A stretch of DNA of 64,000 nucleotides from Tritrichomonas musculus (lineage: Eukaryota > Parabasalia > Tritrichomonadida > Tritrichomonadidae), in the NCBI GenBank assembly GCA_039105265.1, contig JAPFFF010000001.1, forward strand, positions 248,001-312,000, given 5' to 3'. Below, one piece after another: positions 47,620 through 57,163 of this stretch. The notes below the pieces were generated by a model. It was not told the DNA's origin and did not search any database. It saw only the letters and a program-made list of their open reading frames with translations. Position 1 is the first letter of the stretch. Every line of letters begins with the position of its first letter. A program made the translations under genes and the position numbers.

Positions 47620-49791
47620 TTATTCCATGTGTGCATCTGCCCAACCATCATCATCACGTGTATCCCAATGTCCATCATGTTCTTGATTATATGCATCTTG
47701 AACATTTTCATGCCATTCACCTTCTTCAGCATCATTTGGATGTTGAATTTCTGCTGGGACTGGTCGATTAAATTCATTATTATGAAAGATTATGTTTTGT
47801 ACATTCACTGGTGATGCACGAATTGCTTCTAATGTTGCATTTGCAAAATCATGATATAAATTATTTTGAAGTTGTGCTCTATTTTCTGCTGTCCAATGCT
47901 CTCCATTAGTATGCAAAACATGTAATAACAAGCTAGATACTTCTTCATCAATTTCATTTTTACCATCTTTGCGGGCCCATTTCTTGAATGCATCAGAATC
48001 TGGATTTACATTATGACGACCTGCAACTCTGTTAATAATATAGGCTTTCCATAATATACCAGCAGCTTTCATTAGGATCTGGACTTTATATTTGTTTGTG
48101 ACATCAGCAATTTGATTTTCACGTAGAACTCGAAATACAACATTTGAAACATGATTGATGATATAATCACGGAATCTAGAGAATGCATTCTTACGCTTTT
48201 CTTTAGGTATTCTGTAGTTAGAAGTTCGCCATCCATTCCAATCTTCAGGAGTTTGGTATCCCACCATGTCACCTAATGTGTGTGGATTGGAAGCAAAGTT
48301 ATTGTTGTATGAATAACCAAATCTAGTTTTCATATATTCTGGAATCGTTAATGATTTTCCATCATGATCTTCTCTATATTGACGTCTAGTATCAGCATCA
48401 TTATGGGTGTAGAAATCAAACCTTGCTGGCCAGTCAGATTTACCAACAGTGTATCCATTAATGTATAAAGGATGTCCACTTCCATTTCTAATGTAAATAT
48501 CTGGAATTCCATCACGATTTGGATCTTCAGATGTTGCTGTCCATGGTGAACTATTTGGGAAAGCATTATTTCGTTTTTGAACTATATCACGAGCACCAGC
48601 TAATGTTATAGCTTTAGTGTTTCGTTTAACATCTTTCTGAAGATTTATGACAATTTCTTCAAGTTGACGCATACCTTTCTTTGCTTTTGCAGCTCCAGCA
48701 GCACGTTGACGTAGACTTTGTATAACTTGTGATGCAATTCGACCAAGTAATGCTGCATTATTTCTAACATTTTCAAATTGAACAGGTTGATCGCCTGCAA
48801 TGTTTGCATTATAATAGTCTAAAACAGCTTGTATTCTTGCATTATCATCTTCACCTTGTGGAGCTATAGGTCTATTTGGGGGTCTTTCAGCCATTCTTTG
48901 CGTTCCTATTAAAAAATCTCTATTTGGATTATCGTTTACTGGATTTAGATTTGCTCCAGGTCGAATAATAGGTAGTGGAAGAGGTGCCAATGGTTGTGAT
49001 AATGGTGGTGCCAAAGGTTGTGATGTTGGTCTGCTTAATTCACTTCCACTCCCATTTGGGGTTGCGGAGTATGGAGGTTGTATAGTATGTGGTGGTGGTG
49101 CAAAAGGTGGTATTCCAATATTTTGTAATACTGGAAATGAAGAATCTGGATTATCTAAAGCTGTTTCAAATGGTTCTGCAACGGGTCCAGATTGTGGTGT
49201 GAATGCAGGTGGTGGTGGTGTGAATGGAACTGGTTCTGGAAATAATCGATTTGCAAAGTGAGTCAAGCTTTCAGTATATATACGATTTACATATTTTTGA
49301 CTAACATTATCTTGTTGCACAAATCCATTTTCAGTCATCCATTCAAGTATTGATGGGAGATCTTCATTGGTATAATCGTAATTGGTGATTCCCATCATTT
49401 GATGCATTTGTCCAAATCCCATATGTTCCAAGAAAGCATTCTCAGTAGATTTATGACCTTTCAACCAATTTATGAACTTTCTATTTGTATAGTCTTTGAG
49501 ATCATTTATATCTAAAGGTCTGTCAATTGGATATTCATTCCGAATCCTAGTTATAAATCTATCGATAGATGTTGAGTTAACATTATTACCTTCAAATTGC
49601 CCAAACCTATATTCATTAAGGATTGGTAATAATTTATTTGCAATTTCCGCAATTTTAGTGCCCTTAGGCCAATTGACTTTCATACTGAATCCCAACTCAT
49701 TATTCAGGGATTGAATATATGAGAGAAGTTTTTCTTTATTGTTGCCAGCTAGTATCTGTCCAGTCTTTAGAGTTATATTTGTTTTGCTCAT
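47620..49791 (-). CDS. Large proline-rich virion protein, M4
   Basis: 723 residues from MSKTNITLKTGQILAG. That start is chosen because the upstream extension would run over the divergent fibre promoter and is low in coding quality. The N-terminal 190 residues are mixed alpha/beta. The middle is a proline-rich linker (PVPFTPPPPAFTPQSG, APPLSQPLAPLPLP). The C-terminal half has a helical segment (KKGMRQLEEIVINLQKDVKR), a DPNRDGIPDIYIRNGSG motif and long helices. Probably a structural or internal virion protein. No named family. Confidence 0.55.
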   Translation of the reverse strand: MSKTNITLKTGQILAGNNKEKLLSYIQSLNNELGFSMKVNWPKGTKIAEIANKLLPILNEYRFGQFEGNNVNSTSIDRFITRIRNEYPIDRPLDINDLKDYTNRKFINWLKGHKSTENAFLEHMGFGQMHQMMGITNYDYTNEDLPSILEWMTENGFVQQDNVSQKYVNRIYTESLTHFANRLFPEPVPFTPPPPAFTPQSGPVAEPFETALDNPDSSFPVLQNIGIPPFAPPPHTIQPPYSATPNGSGSELSRPTSQPLAPPLSQPLAPLPLPIIRPGANLNPVNDNPNRDFLIGTQRMAERPPNRPIAPQGEDDNARIQAVLDYYNANIAGDQPVQFENVRNNAALLGRIASQVIQSLRQRAAGAAKAKKGMRQLEEIVINLQKDVKRNTKAITLAGARDIVQKRNNAFPNSSPWTATSEDPNRDGIPDIYIRNGSGHPLYINGYTVGKSDWPARFDFYTHNDADTRRQYREDHDGKSLTIPEYMKTRFGYSYNNNFASNPHTLGDMVGYQTPEDWNGWRTSNYRIPKEKRKNAFSRFRDYIINHVSNVVFRVLRENQIADVTNKYKVQILMKAAGILWKAYIINRVAGRHNVNPDSDAFKKWARKDGKNEIDEEVSSLLLHVLHTNGEHWTAENRAQLQNNLYHDFANATLEAIRASPVNVQNIIFHNNEFNRPVPAEIQHPNDAEEGEWHENVQDAYNQEHDGHWDTRDDDGWADAHME

Positions 49792-49850
49792 TTGGATTAA
49801 CATAAAATTAACTGGGATGTGCTGTCTAAAATTGTTTAACATTGAGATAA
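49792..49850. promoter_or_regulatory. Divergent promoter region, M4
   Basis: A 59-bp gap between the leftward Pro-rich gene and the rightward fibre gene. It must hold both starts of transcription. AT-rich (ACATAAAATTAAC, AAATTGTTTAAC) without the TATTTTT tract seen upstream of most other genes. Confidence 0.4.
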
Positions 49851-52800
49851 ATGACTGCAATATTAACCAAACAAAATGCATTAGATGGAGCCTTGGTAGG
49901 AGGTTCTGGCAAAGGTGGTGATGGAATATTTGATTCAATTCATGTTAAAGGTGATGCCACAATAGATGGTAGTTGTAAAATCTTCTTTGGTGAAGAATAT
50001 GGTGAACCTCAAAGTGTCAAAGAATGTTTTGAAACATTTGGGAAAGCATTAACGGATATAACTAGCGACATTCAATCACATCGAACCGTTATCGATACAC
50101 ATGGAACCGAACTTGCTGACCATGAAGATAGAATATCAACTTTAGAGAATGCTCCTCCATCTGTAATCGAGAAGGTAATGACTTATGAAGAAGGTTGTGA
50201 TGAATTCATAATTGATGCAAATAATATCCATAAATTAAGTGATTTGGATCTAAGAGATTCTCAGGGAGAAGTCCGTTCAGATGATCCTCAGGGCAATTCA
50301 ACATACAACATTCTTGAGATTGATTACTCTGGATCTGTAAGTGGACAAGTCTTTGAGATCATCTTTCCAAAGAATCTTGAAATTGAGAATGCTTATATTT
50401 CATGTGACACCCAAAATAGATTCACAAATCCCATTATTGAATACATCACAGATTCACAAAGCGATTCCAAATATCAATTGAAGTACATCAGCAATGAATC
50501 AAAACCTCGAATATACATGTCGAAATCTACAATCTATGACCCATTTGAACTATATACTGATGGATTCATGAAGATCAAATTCATTGGGAAAATGCATCAA
50601 ATCTCAGTTATTAAAGATTGTGCTGAAGGTACATTAATGAATCTCAAGTGTAATCTCATTGATGCTGACAATTGCTTCAAACTCTATAGGTCTCCTTTAC
50701 CAGATTTCTATACAATCAAGTCAATCGGGGATTACAATTTGGATACTTCAAATGGTTTATATTATGCTGACTGGGGATATAATCCTGATTCCGATTCATT
50801 CAATTCACTCATTGAAGGACAGACATTCGAGCTTCATGATAACGTATTTGGGACTCATTACAAGCTTACTAAATCTGGAGGTAAATGGACTGGCACCAAT
50901 TATTGCGTTAACATTCCACTGAAGATGCGTAAAGAAAATTCATATGGATCCTTGAATAGAGACATTCCATATATTTCAATCAAGAAGAATGCTGCTAACA
51001 TATTTGCTTTGAAAGGTCTAATCAATTATGAATCCGGGAACGGTCTTTCAGACCTAAGGAACGAAGTTCCGAACCCATTGAAGATGATGCTTGACAAGGG
51101 TATGATAACATATAGTTCCAATACTAGAATGGGTGATCCAGATGAAACCGATGATGTCTGGCGTGTATGGTTTGGATGCAATGAAGATAAGAGTGGAGAC
51201 TATTCTGCTACATTAACCCTTGATGGACATACTTATGAATTCGTCATTGGATTCAAATATTCATGGAAGCATGAGCATACATATGAGATCAAAACCGACA
51301 ACTATTTTGAATATATCCCTTACCGTTATGAATCATTTATTGAAACAGATTCTGATAATTTGAGAGTTTACATGATGGCCTCACCAGAATTCAACATCCC
51401 AATTGATGAAAATATTGAATACCCAGGTGGCAATACATTTGAGTTTCTTGCTTCAACGGGTTACTATTCTGTATCACCTAGACCTGAATCTTGCACAACA
51501 TTGATGACAAACTTCAATATCCAAACATCTGGAATAGTCATTGGAGAGAACATTGAATCACATATCTTTGAATTGAATTCGTTAGGGAATGTTGTTGATA
51601 TAGCTGTTAACGACATATCATCTTTGGAGAAATATTGTAATCGTTTGCAGAAAGAATTTGATGACATGCAACCTAAATTCAGCTGGTTTGATTACATTGC
51701 CGGCAAGTTCGTTAACATTGGATCATCTGTATTTACATTTGGGAAAGTTGGTGCTGGAGATCTATTGCAAATCTCTATTGATGGAATTAAAGGTCTTTCT
51801 AAACTATCATTTGCCAAAGATGCTGATAAAGATGATGGAATAGAATTAGAAGATATTGATGAAGTCGTTAGAGACAAATCTGTGAATCAATCAAGAGAAA
51901 TCATTAAAGAATTGACATATGTCGATACCATTATTGAAATCCCAAATGAGAAATATTGTCACAGATATTATACTGATACATTGAAAGGTACATTAGAAGT
52001 TGAAACCAAAGTGGACAATGAGGGTGAAGTAATCAAATTAAATACATATTCAATCAATGAAGATAAGAGTTTCACATTGCAAAGCAAGTACGAAGTATCA
52101 AATGAGTCATCAAATGGGTCACTTTATGAAATTACTTTCGAAGATCCATATTTAATGATTATCACCATGGGAAGTCATGAACCATTATCAGTTAGAATCA
52201 AGTATACAACCAAAGTTGAGAATTCTGAATTAGGTTTAGGTGAAACGTTAACAAATAAGCAATTGATGTCTGCTGCTGCTATCAAGAAACTCATTGAAAA
52301 TCATAAAACAAATTGGCTGAATGAGATCCCAAAAATGCCAGAGAATTTGGTTAATGAATCTGCTTTGAGTACTGCTTTAGAATCATATGTAAAGAAAGAA
52401 GACGTATTATCAACCGAAAATATAACTCAAGAATTATCAATCACTACCCACTTCGTAAATGGAACGACAAATGATGAGGATAAAAGAACTTATATAACAA
52501 ATTTGGATAGAGATTTATGCAACATATTAAAGAAATCATCATTGATAGTAAAAGGTTCTTGCAATAATGAAGATATTTCAGGAGAATATTTGTATGATAG
52601 TGAAGACTCGGAATATTATCATTACAAGAAAGGTGAAAATACTTTTTCTATATATTATTTCTATTATGGTGGAACATTCAGATATAATGATAACTATGCT
52701 GTCGATCTAGAATCAGTATGTTATTCATACAAGCTTGAAGTTTATGATGAATATTGTATTCCAAATATGAATTTCGTAAAAACTAATTTTGCATTAAAAT

Positions 52801-54473
52801 CTGATATTCCAGAAGTAATTGATTTGACACCATATTATACTAGTGCCCAGGCTGATGAGAAGTTCGTTGATGAAGATGAGCTCGCATATGAATTAGATAA
52901 GTATGAGACCAAGGATGTGGCTGATGGAAAGTATGCATTGAAAACGGATATCCCTGAGGTACCAACAGATTTGGTTAATGAATCTGCACTGAGTACCGCA
53001 CTATATGGCACTGAATTGAATATTGAATATCCGAATCCAGTTCGTGATTATATATTTGTAAAACCATACTTACCAGAAACCGATATACATGTGATATTTG
53101 ATGTTAATTGGGGTTCTAACACGGATTACATTAACAATATACAACATTATGATTTGATATTCAAGCCTTATGAAAAATATAAGAGAGGGTATAGAATGGT
53201 GTTAGATAATGGATCATATATTGTATGGTATGATCGTGGTGAATTTATGGTGTATAATTCAAGTGGCAATACTCAATGGTTAATCAACGTCATTAAAGCT
53301 CAAATTGAATCACCATTTGTAAAAACTGAGAGTATTACTAATGAAGGTTCCCAACAAATCACAATTCAATGTACACAGAATGATCGTGGTTGTGTAGTTC
53401 CTGATGATGATGTAAGGAAAGTATTCACTACCGAAAATATTATTGTCAAATTCAAACGAAATGCTGATGATGCATCATTTGAAGAAGCCGAATACGAATA
53501 CAGTTTATTTAAAAGTTTGAATATGATTTACAAATCAACCAGTGGTGAATTAATAAATATTAATTATAATACTCATATTGTTTCATTGAGAGCCGCGGAC
53601 GATACACTGACCAATATATATGATGCATCTATCACATTAATCCGCTGCCGACCTGTGAATGATGATATGATTACTTCGGTGAAATATGTGAATGATAACT
53701 TTGCATTGAAGAGTGAATGTGATAATAAATATGTTCCCAAAGAAGGTAATTCAACTATTAATGGAGCGTTGACAATAGCTTCTGCAACTACAAATTTTTC
53801 TCTGAATGTGTATTCAAAAACAGGCGACAATAAATGTACCATTCTTTTAGGTAATTCATTTACAGAACACGTGTCTGTTCGTTATGAAAAATCCGTTAAT
53901 ACAGGTCAATCAATGATATTATATGTAGGTCCTTTTGAATTCATAACATTAAACCAAAATATTAATAATAATACAAAAACTATTAAATTGCATTATGGTA
54001 CAACTATTACTGGTGATTTAACTGTTTCTGGTAAGATAACATCCAATGGTTCAAATACAATCACTCACTACTGTCCAATCGAAGCAGGTCAAAACATATC
54101 TGATTTCGTTGCAGGAAAGCCTGTATTCATGAGTGGACATGTATATAAATATGTTAACGGATCCTTCATTAGTTCCACTGCTAACGATTCAACTGATTGC
54201 ATTTGTAGTGTAGTAATCAATGGATCCTATAAAGAGTTCGTTGGAGTGATTACAGAAGTGGATGCTGAAAATGGATGTATCAAATTTGCTTCTCATGGAG
54301 ACATGTTATTCACAGTTGATGATGCAAATCTCTATCAAATTGGTGACGTAATTCTCTATAATGGAAAGATCTTGGATGAAGATTATGCCATGACTTTACG
54401 AATCCAGCAATCAATTGTTGGAAAGGTCACAGCAAAAATAAATGAAACCACTCTTGCAATATTCAAATCTTAA
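49851..54473 (+). CDS. Giant fibre-like protein, M4
   Basis: 1,540 residues. Residues 65-110 have heptads (ALTDITSDIQSHRTVIDTHG...). A beta-rich body of about 500 residues includes PRPESCTTLMTN, which M1's fibre region shares. Further on lie repeated NFALKSDIPE / KYALKTDIPE and ESALSTAL motifs typical of phage-type trimeric fibres. The last 130 residues are a beta-rich knob-like end (NISDFVAGKPVFMSGHVYKY ... GDVILYNGK). Likely an outer attachment fibre (inference). A hairpin pair lies in frame at 51,042-51,070. Confidence 0.7.
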   Translation: MTAILTKQNALDGALVGGSGKGGDGIFDSIHVKGDATIDGSCKIFFGEEYGEPQSVKECFETFGKALTDITSDIQSHRTVIDTHGTELADHEDRISTLENAPPSVIEKVMTYEEGCDEFIIDANNIHKLSDLDLRDSQGEVRSDDPQGNSTYNILEIDYSGSVSGQVFEIIFPKNLEIENAYISCDTQNRFTNPIIEYITDSQSDSKYQLKYISNESKPRIYMSKSTIYDPFELYTDGFMKIKFIGKMHQISVIKDCAEGTLMNLKCNLIDADNCFKLYRSPLPDFYTIKSIGDYNLDTSNGLYYADWGYNPDSDSFNSLIEGQTFELHDNVFGTHYKLTKSGGKWTGTNYCVNIPLKMRKENSYGSLNRDIPYISIKKNAANIFALKGLINYESGNGLSDLRNEVPNPLKMMLDKGMITYSSNTRMGDPDETDDVWRVWFGCNEDKSGDYSATLTLDGHTYEFVIGFKYSWKHEHTYEIKTDNYFEYIPYRYESFIETDSDNLRVYMMASPEFNIPIDENIEYPGGNTFEFLASTGYYSVSPRPESCTTLMTNFNIQTSGIVIGENIESHIFELNSLGNVVDIAVNDISSLEKYCNRLQKEFDDMQPKFSWFDYIAGKFVNIGSSVFTFGKVGAGDLLQISIDGIKGLSKLSFAKDADKDDGIELEDIDEVVRDKSVNQSREIIKELTYVDTIIEIPNEKYCHRYYTDTLKGTLEVETKVDNEGEVIKLNTYSINEDKSFTLQSKYEVSNESSNGSLYEITFEDPYLMIITMGSHEPLSVRIKYTTKVENSELGLGETLTNKQLMSAAAIKKLIENHKTNWLNEIPKMPENLVNESALSTALESYVKKEDVLSTENITQELSITTHFVNGTTNDEDKRTYITNLDRDLCNILKKSSLIVKGSCNNEDISGEYLYDSEDSEYYHYKKGENTFSIYYFYYGGTFRYNDNYAVDLESVCYSYKLEVYDEYCIPNMNFVKTNFALKSDIPEVIDLTPYYTSAQADEKFVDEDELAYELDKYETKDVADGKYALKTDIPEVPTDLVNESALSTALYGTELNIEYPNPVRDYIFVKPYLPETDIHVIFDVNWGSNTDYINNIQHYDLIFKPYEKYKRGYRMVLDNGSYIVWYDRGEFMVYNSSGNTQWLINVIKAQIESPFVKTESITNEGSQQITIQCTQNDRGCVVPDDDVRKVFTTENIIVKFKRNADDASFEEAEYEYSLFKSLNMIYKSTSGELININYNTHIVSLRAADDTLTNIYDASITLIRCRPVNDDMITSVKYVNDNFALKSECDNKYVPKEGNSTINGALTIASATTNFSLNVYSKTGDNKCTILLGNSFTEHVSVRYEKSVNTGQSMILYVGPFEFITLNQNINNNTKTIKLHYGTTITGDLTVSGKITSNGSNTITHYCPIEAGQNISDFVAGKPVFMSGHVYKYVNGSFISSTANDSTDCICSVVINGSYKEFVGVITEVDAENGCIKFASHGDMLFTVDDANLYQIGDVILYNGKILDEDYAMTLRIQQSIVGKVTAKINETTLAIFKS
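51042..51070. repeat. Hairpin pair inside the M4 fibre gene
   Basis: GGTCT-TTC-AGACC (51,042-51,054) and GGAAC-GAA-GTTCC (51,058-51,070), 3 bp apart, read in frame as part of NGLSDLRNEVPN. The second is identical to the hairpin at 18,973-18,985. Confidence 0.75.
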
Positions 54474-54481
54474 AAGCAAAA

Positions 54482-54670
54482 ATGCAAAAACCAATCCGTC
54501 TACGTGGATGCGTACTGCATTCGAATAAGGAACAATATGTACCCGGGATTATATCATCCCTTATAGGAAAGGATCTGCATCCACTATGGCTGGGGAAAGA
54601 ACGAATCTTTCATTACAAAGGATTGCAAATGCCGGCAAATGCCCCGTATTACCCCATAATCCACAAGTAA
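54482..54670 (+). CDS. Small ORF of the shared M1/M4 module, M4 copy
   Basis: 62 residues (MQKPIRLRGCVLHSNKEQYV...), starting 8 bp after the fibre stop. Shares MQKP, GCV-HS, YVPGI and PYYP with M1 at 14,787. Similarity extends into flanking non-coding DNA. It may be a small protein or only part of a conserved nucleic-acid element. Confidence 0.4.
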   Translation: MQKPIRLRGCVLHSNKEQYVPGIISSLIGKDLHPLWLGKERIFHYKGLQMPANAPYYPIIHK

Positions 54671-54740
54671 TAGCTTACCCAAGGTGTTTAGTTCGCTTGG
54701 GCTCTATCACAAATATGGACCGGAAATAATACGAAAAATC

Positions 54741-54813
54741 GGCACCGAGGAGAATCGAACTCATGCCTGCAGCCGAAGCCCGGAGACATGCTTCATGACT
54801 CTACGACTGTACC
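54741..54813 (-). ncRNA. tRNA-like Pol III gene, M4 copy
   Basis: Minus strand, 73 nt, same layout as 15,032-15,104. GGTACAG pairs with CGGTGCC (6 of 7, one G-T). Central GAAGC...GCTTC stem. T-arm-like stem GAG-TTCGATT-CTC with a B-box-like word. A-box-like TAGCGCTAACTGG upstream and overlapping. ATTTTT just after the 3' end. Against M1, T-stem A-T becomes C-G and acceptor C-G becomes T-A, both keeping pairing. No clear standard D-arm or anticodon assignment. Confidence 0.55.
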
Positions 54814-54930
54814 AGTTAGCGCTAACATTTATATGTTTTCGATTTGGTATTTAATTGGTTCTAACCCTATTCCTTCATACATATATTGCAATAATTATGC
54901 AAAATTTTTCAAAATATTTTTCATGTCACA

Positions 54931-54957
54931 TTTCCTACGGAAACTTTGCAAAGCAAA
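54931..54957. repeat. Hairpin pair after the tRNA-like module, M4
   Basis: TTTCC-TAC-GGAAA (54,931-54,943), one base, then TTTGC-AAA-GCAAA (54,945-54,957). The same 5-3-5 geometry and 1-nt spacing as the pairs at 59,294 and 61,643. Here it is in non-coding DNA. Confidence 0.75.
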
Positions 54958-55040
54958 AGTCAAAAATTCTTCGAAATTCTGTAAAATAGTAGACTCTTGG
55001 GAAGTCCAAAACATTAGTAGAACTATTCATTTTTGCATTT

Positions 55041-55490
55041 GATTTTGAAGAGTCAGAAGTATGTGTCTGCAAGCCTTCATTTTTGGTATCGATTTTCAAT
55101 ACTTGGAGGTCCGCGGGAAATCGCGCACACCCATTTTGTTGATGATTTCAAAGATTTTCAAAACTTTGGTAGAATCATTGAGATTTGATATCGATTTTGA
55201 AGAGTCATATAAACTTGTCTCCAAGCATTCATTTTTGGGTCCAATTTTGAAGGTTTAGGCGACTGGCGGAATCCCGACCTTCGCATTTTGTTGATGAAAA
55301 CATATATAATTTCAAAACTTTGGTAGAACCATTGAGATTTGATATCGATTTTGAAGAGTCAGAAGTATGTGTCTCCAAACCTTCATTTTTAGTATCGATT
55401 TTGAATACTTGGAGGTCCGGACAATTTCATCCACACCCATTTTGCTGATGATTTTGATGATTTTCAAACTCATTTAATTTTATGTACTAC
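55041..55490. repeat. 153-bp tandem repeat, three units, M4
   Basis: Units start GATTTTGAAGAGTC at 55,041, 55,193 and 55,347 (periods 152 and 154), the last shortened. Each holds CCTTCATTTTT or CATTCATTTTT, a GATTTTNAATACTTGGAGG- or GAAGGTTTAGGCG-type word, a CACACCCATTTTG- or CTTCGCATTTTG-type word, and AAACTTTGGTAGAA. Units diverge mainly in a GC-rich core. No gene. May be a regulatory or replication-related array. Confidence 0.85.
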
Positions 55491-55520
55491 TAACTTTTTA
55501 TCGAAACCGAAAAGAATAAC

Positions 55521-56225
55521 ATGAACAGCAAAGTCGAAACATTCACAGCAAACTCAGGTGAAACATTCACTCGTGGCACATTCAATGGAATATCTGTAAT
55601 GATTCGTGACAAAGATGGATATATCAATGCTAGTAAGCTTGGTACCAATTCAAAACCATCTCGTCATTTCATTAAAAGCGAAAGATTCAATCAAATATGT
55701 CAATATTGGACTAAAAATAGGTCCGGACGAAATTGTCCACACCCAAATTCATTACCAAAATACACATTAACTAATATTGAGAATGACTTCAAAGGTGTAT
55801 ATGTACATCCAGATATCATCCATTTTGTTGCAGAATGGGTTGACATTGAATATTCTTTCACTGTTTCAGACATTATGAATTCTATTAATAACAAGGTTCA
55901 CGAAACACTTGAAAAACAACATAAACCAGATACTGTTGAGAATGCTAAGCCAGTCTTCAAAGAAATTGCCAAGAAGTTTACATTAAAGATTGATACAGAA
56001 TTAGTCAACAAACAATGCTGGGGATATCGTGATGATGCACATAGTCTTGATTCATGGGAACAAGTTGATTTGAAATGTGCAATTGAAAAGTACAATAACA
56101 TTAAGAAGCAACTCAAAGAACATCCAAATGATGACAACCTTAAACAACAATTGAATAATGCTCGCAAGAAAGTTGATGAATGGAATAGTTTCGTATCAGT
56201 GTATCATCCAGAATTCCAATTCTAA
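55521..56225 (+). CDS. KilA-N domain protein, M4
   Basis: 234 residues. The KilA-N domain covers about 15-115: GISVMIRDKDGYINASKLGT, then FNQICQYWTKN and GVYVHPDIIHFVAEWVDIEY with FTVSDIMNSI. KilA-N/APSES-type domains bind DNA and are common in large DNA viruses and phages. The C-terminal half is helical (NKQCWGYRDDAHSLDSWEQV and a coiled tail). Likely a regulator. It lies right after the 153-bp array; a word from that array occurs inside its coding sequence at about 55,721. Confidence 0.85.
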   Translation: MNSKVETFTANSGETFTRGTFNGISVMIRDKDGYINASKLGTNSKPSRHFIKSERFNQICQYWTKNRSGRNCPHPNSLPKYTLTNIENDFKGVYVHPDIIHFVAEWVDIEYSFTVSDIMNSINNKVHETLEKQHKPDTVENAKPVFKEIAKKFTLKIDTELVNKQCWGYRDDAHSLDSWEQVDLKCAIEKYNNIKKQLKEHPNDDNLKQQLNNARKKVDEWNSFVSVYHPEFQF

Positions 56226-56248
56226 AAATATCAACATTATTTTTGCTT

Positions 56249-56902
56249 TTAGCATACCATTTTGAGACTAATTCCATACTTGATGAATTGACTGTAAATG
56301 TTATTATAAGCATATTTTAGGTCTTCGGTTTTACCTTCTTTGGTTACCAATATTTTTGAAACATAGATGATCTTATCTGATTTTCCACTGCATCCGCTGC
56401 ATCCAATATCTTCATTCAAGACTAATTCAACTTTCTCACATCCAGTCAATAATTTGATCATTTCCATCAACAACTTGCTTTCACAGACAACATATGAATT
56501 CACTTTTAATGGATTGTTCTCATACATTTCAACTAGCATTTCAAGAAATCGGTTTTTCTTGTCAAGCTCATCTAATTCATTTCCCAAATCTGCGATACCT
56601 CTGTCTTGTGCTAAATGGAAAGGACTGTTTGTTGGTTGTGGAGATACTGATTGATATTCCGGATTCGTCATCTGAGTATTTGTAATTGGACCATTCCCTT
56701 GGGGAACTTCCGGTTGGGGAGCTTGAATAAAATTTACATTTGGATTCAGAGGTTGAACATTTGGATAAAGGGGAATGGAATTTGCTCTTGGATGACCTGG
56801 TTTGATATTAATGTTTACATTAGTTTCTTGATTTTGCTTTATCGTATTATCTGTCTCACTGGATAGTATACGTGCTTGTCTAAGTGTTCCTGTCATTTGC
56901 AT
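56249..56902 (-). CDS. DEDIGC-type conserved protein, M4
   Basis: 217 residues on the minus strand. A Pro/Asn/Gln-rich N-terminal half (ANSIPLYPNVQPLNPNVNF) is followed by the conserved domain: VEMYENNPLKVNSYVVCESK, LVLNEDIGCSGCSGKSDKI and AYNNIYSQFIKYGISLKMV. M1 and M3 carry the same domain. The four-cysteine DIGCSGCSG and SYVVC pattern might bind metal. Function unknown. A CTATTTTTGT leader precedes the start. Confidence 0.6.
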   Translation of the reverse strand: MQMTGTLRQARILSSETDNTIKQNQETNVNINIKPGHPRANSIPLYPNVQPLNPNVNFIQAPQPEVPQGNGPITNTQMTNPEYQSVSPQPTNSPFHLAQDRGIADLGNELDELDKKNRFLEMLVEMYENNPLKVNSYVVCESKLLMEMIKLLTGCEKVELVLNEDIGCSGCSGKSDKIIYVSKILVTKEGKTEDLKYAYNNIYSQFIKYGISLKMVC

Positions 56903-56925
56903 TAATACAAAAATAGATTTAGCAT

Positions 56926-57141
56926 CTAATTTTTTTTAAATTGTCTTTCAATCAAATCATTTTTGAGATACATCTTACCATTCAATTCAACAGCAACGAT
57001 TCCATCTCTGTTATAATATTCTCCAACAATTCCCTTGAATGATTTGGTACCTTTTCGCTTAATGATATTTGGACTTTCAATCATAATTTCGTAATCATTC
57101 TCGAAACCAACCAATGGAACGAACCTCTCATTCATATTCAT
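56926..57141 (-). CDS. NUMOD4-like short protein, M4
   Basis: 71 residues, ERFVPLVGFENDYEIMIESP with NIIKRKGTKSFKG. This matches the first part of the M3 HNH proteins (FVPLLDFEDEYEIMVEYPNV with IRKK). It then ends at NDLIERQFKKN, near where they have KHRLIALQFIPNP. No HNH motif is present. It may be a reduced DNA-binding relic of a homing endonuclease. Confidence 0.55.
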   Translation of the reverse strand: MNMNERFVPLVGFENDYEIMIESPNIIKRKGTKSFKGIVGEYYNRDGIVAVELNGKMYLKNDLIERQFKKN

Positions 57142-57163
57142 TTGTGTCTTCGTTAAAAAGTTA

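Larger units (their letters stand above)
54482..54925. repeat. About 440-bp module shared with M1 (copy 2)
   Basis: Counterpart of 14,787-15,225. Best conserved in non-coding blocks around ATAATCCACAAGTAATAGCT and CCAGTTAGCGCTAACA. Flanks differ completely (fibre and repeats here; DEDIGC gene and small genes in M1), so its edges are sharp. Confidence 0.8.

Noticed and set aside
47620-49791. DPNRDGIPDI as an EF-hand or dockerin
   Set aside because: Only one loop-like motif without paired helices; could be a turn in a virion protein.
49792-49938. Upstream extension of the 47,620 gene (MNQIFHHHL...)
   Set aside because: Would overlap the divergent fibre gene; the in-frame start at 49,791 gives a cleaner gene.
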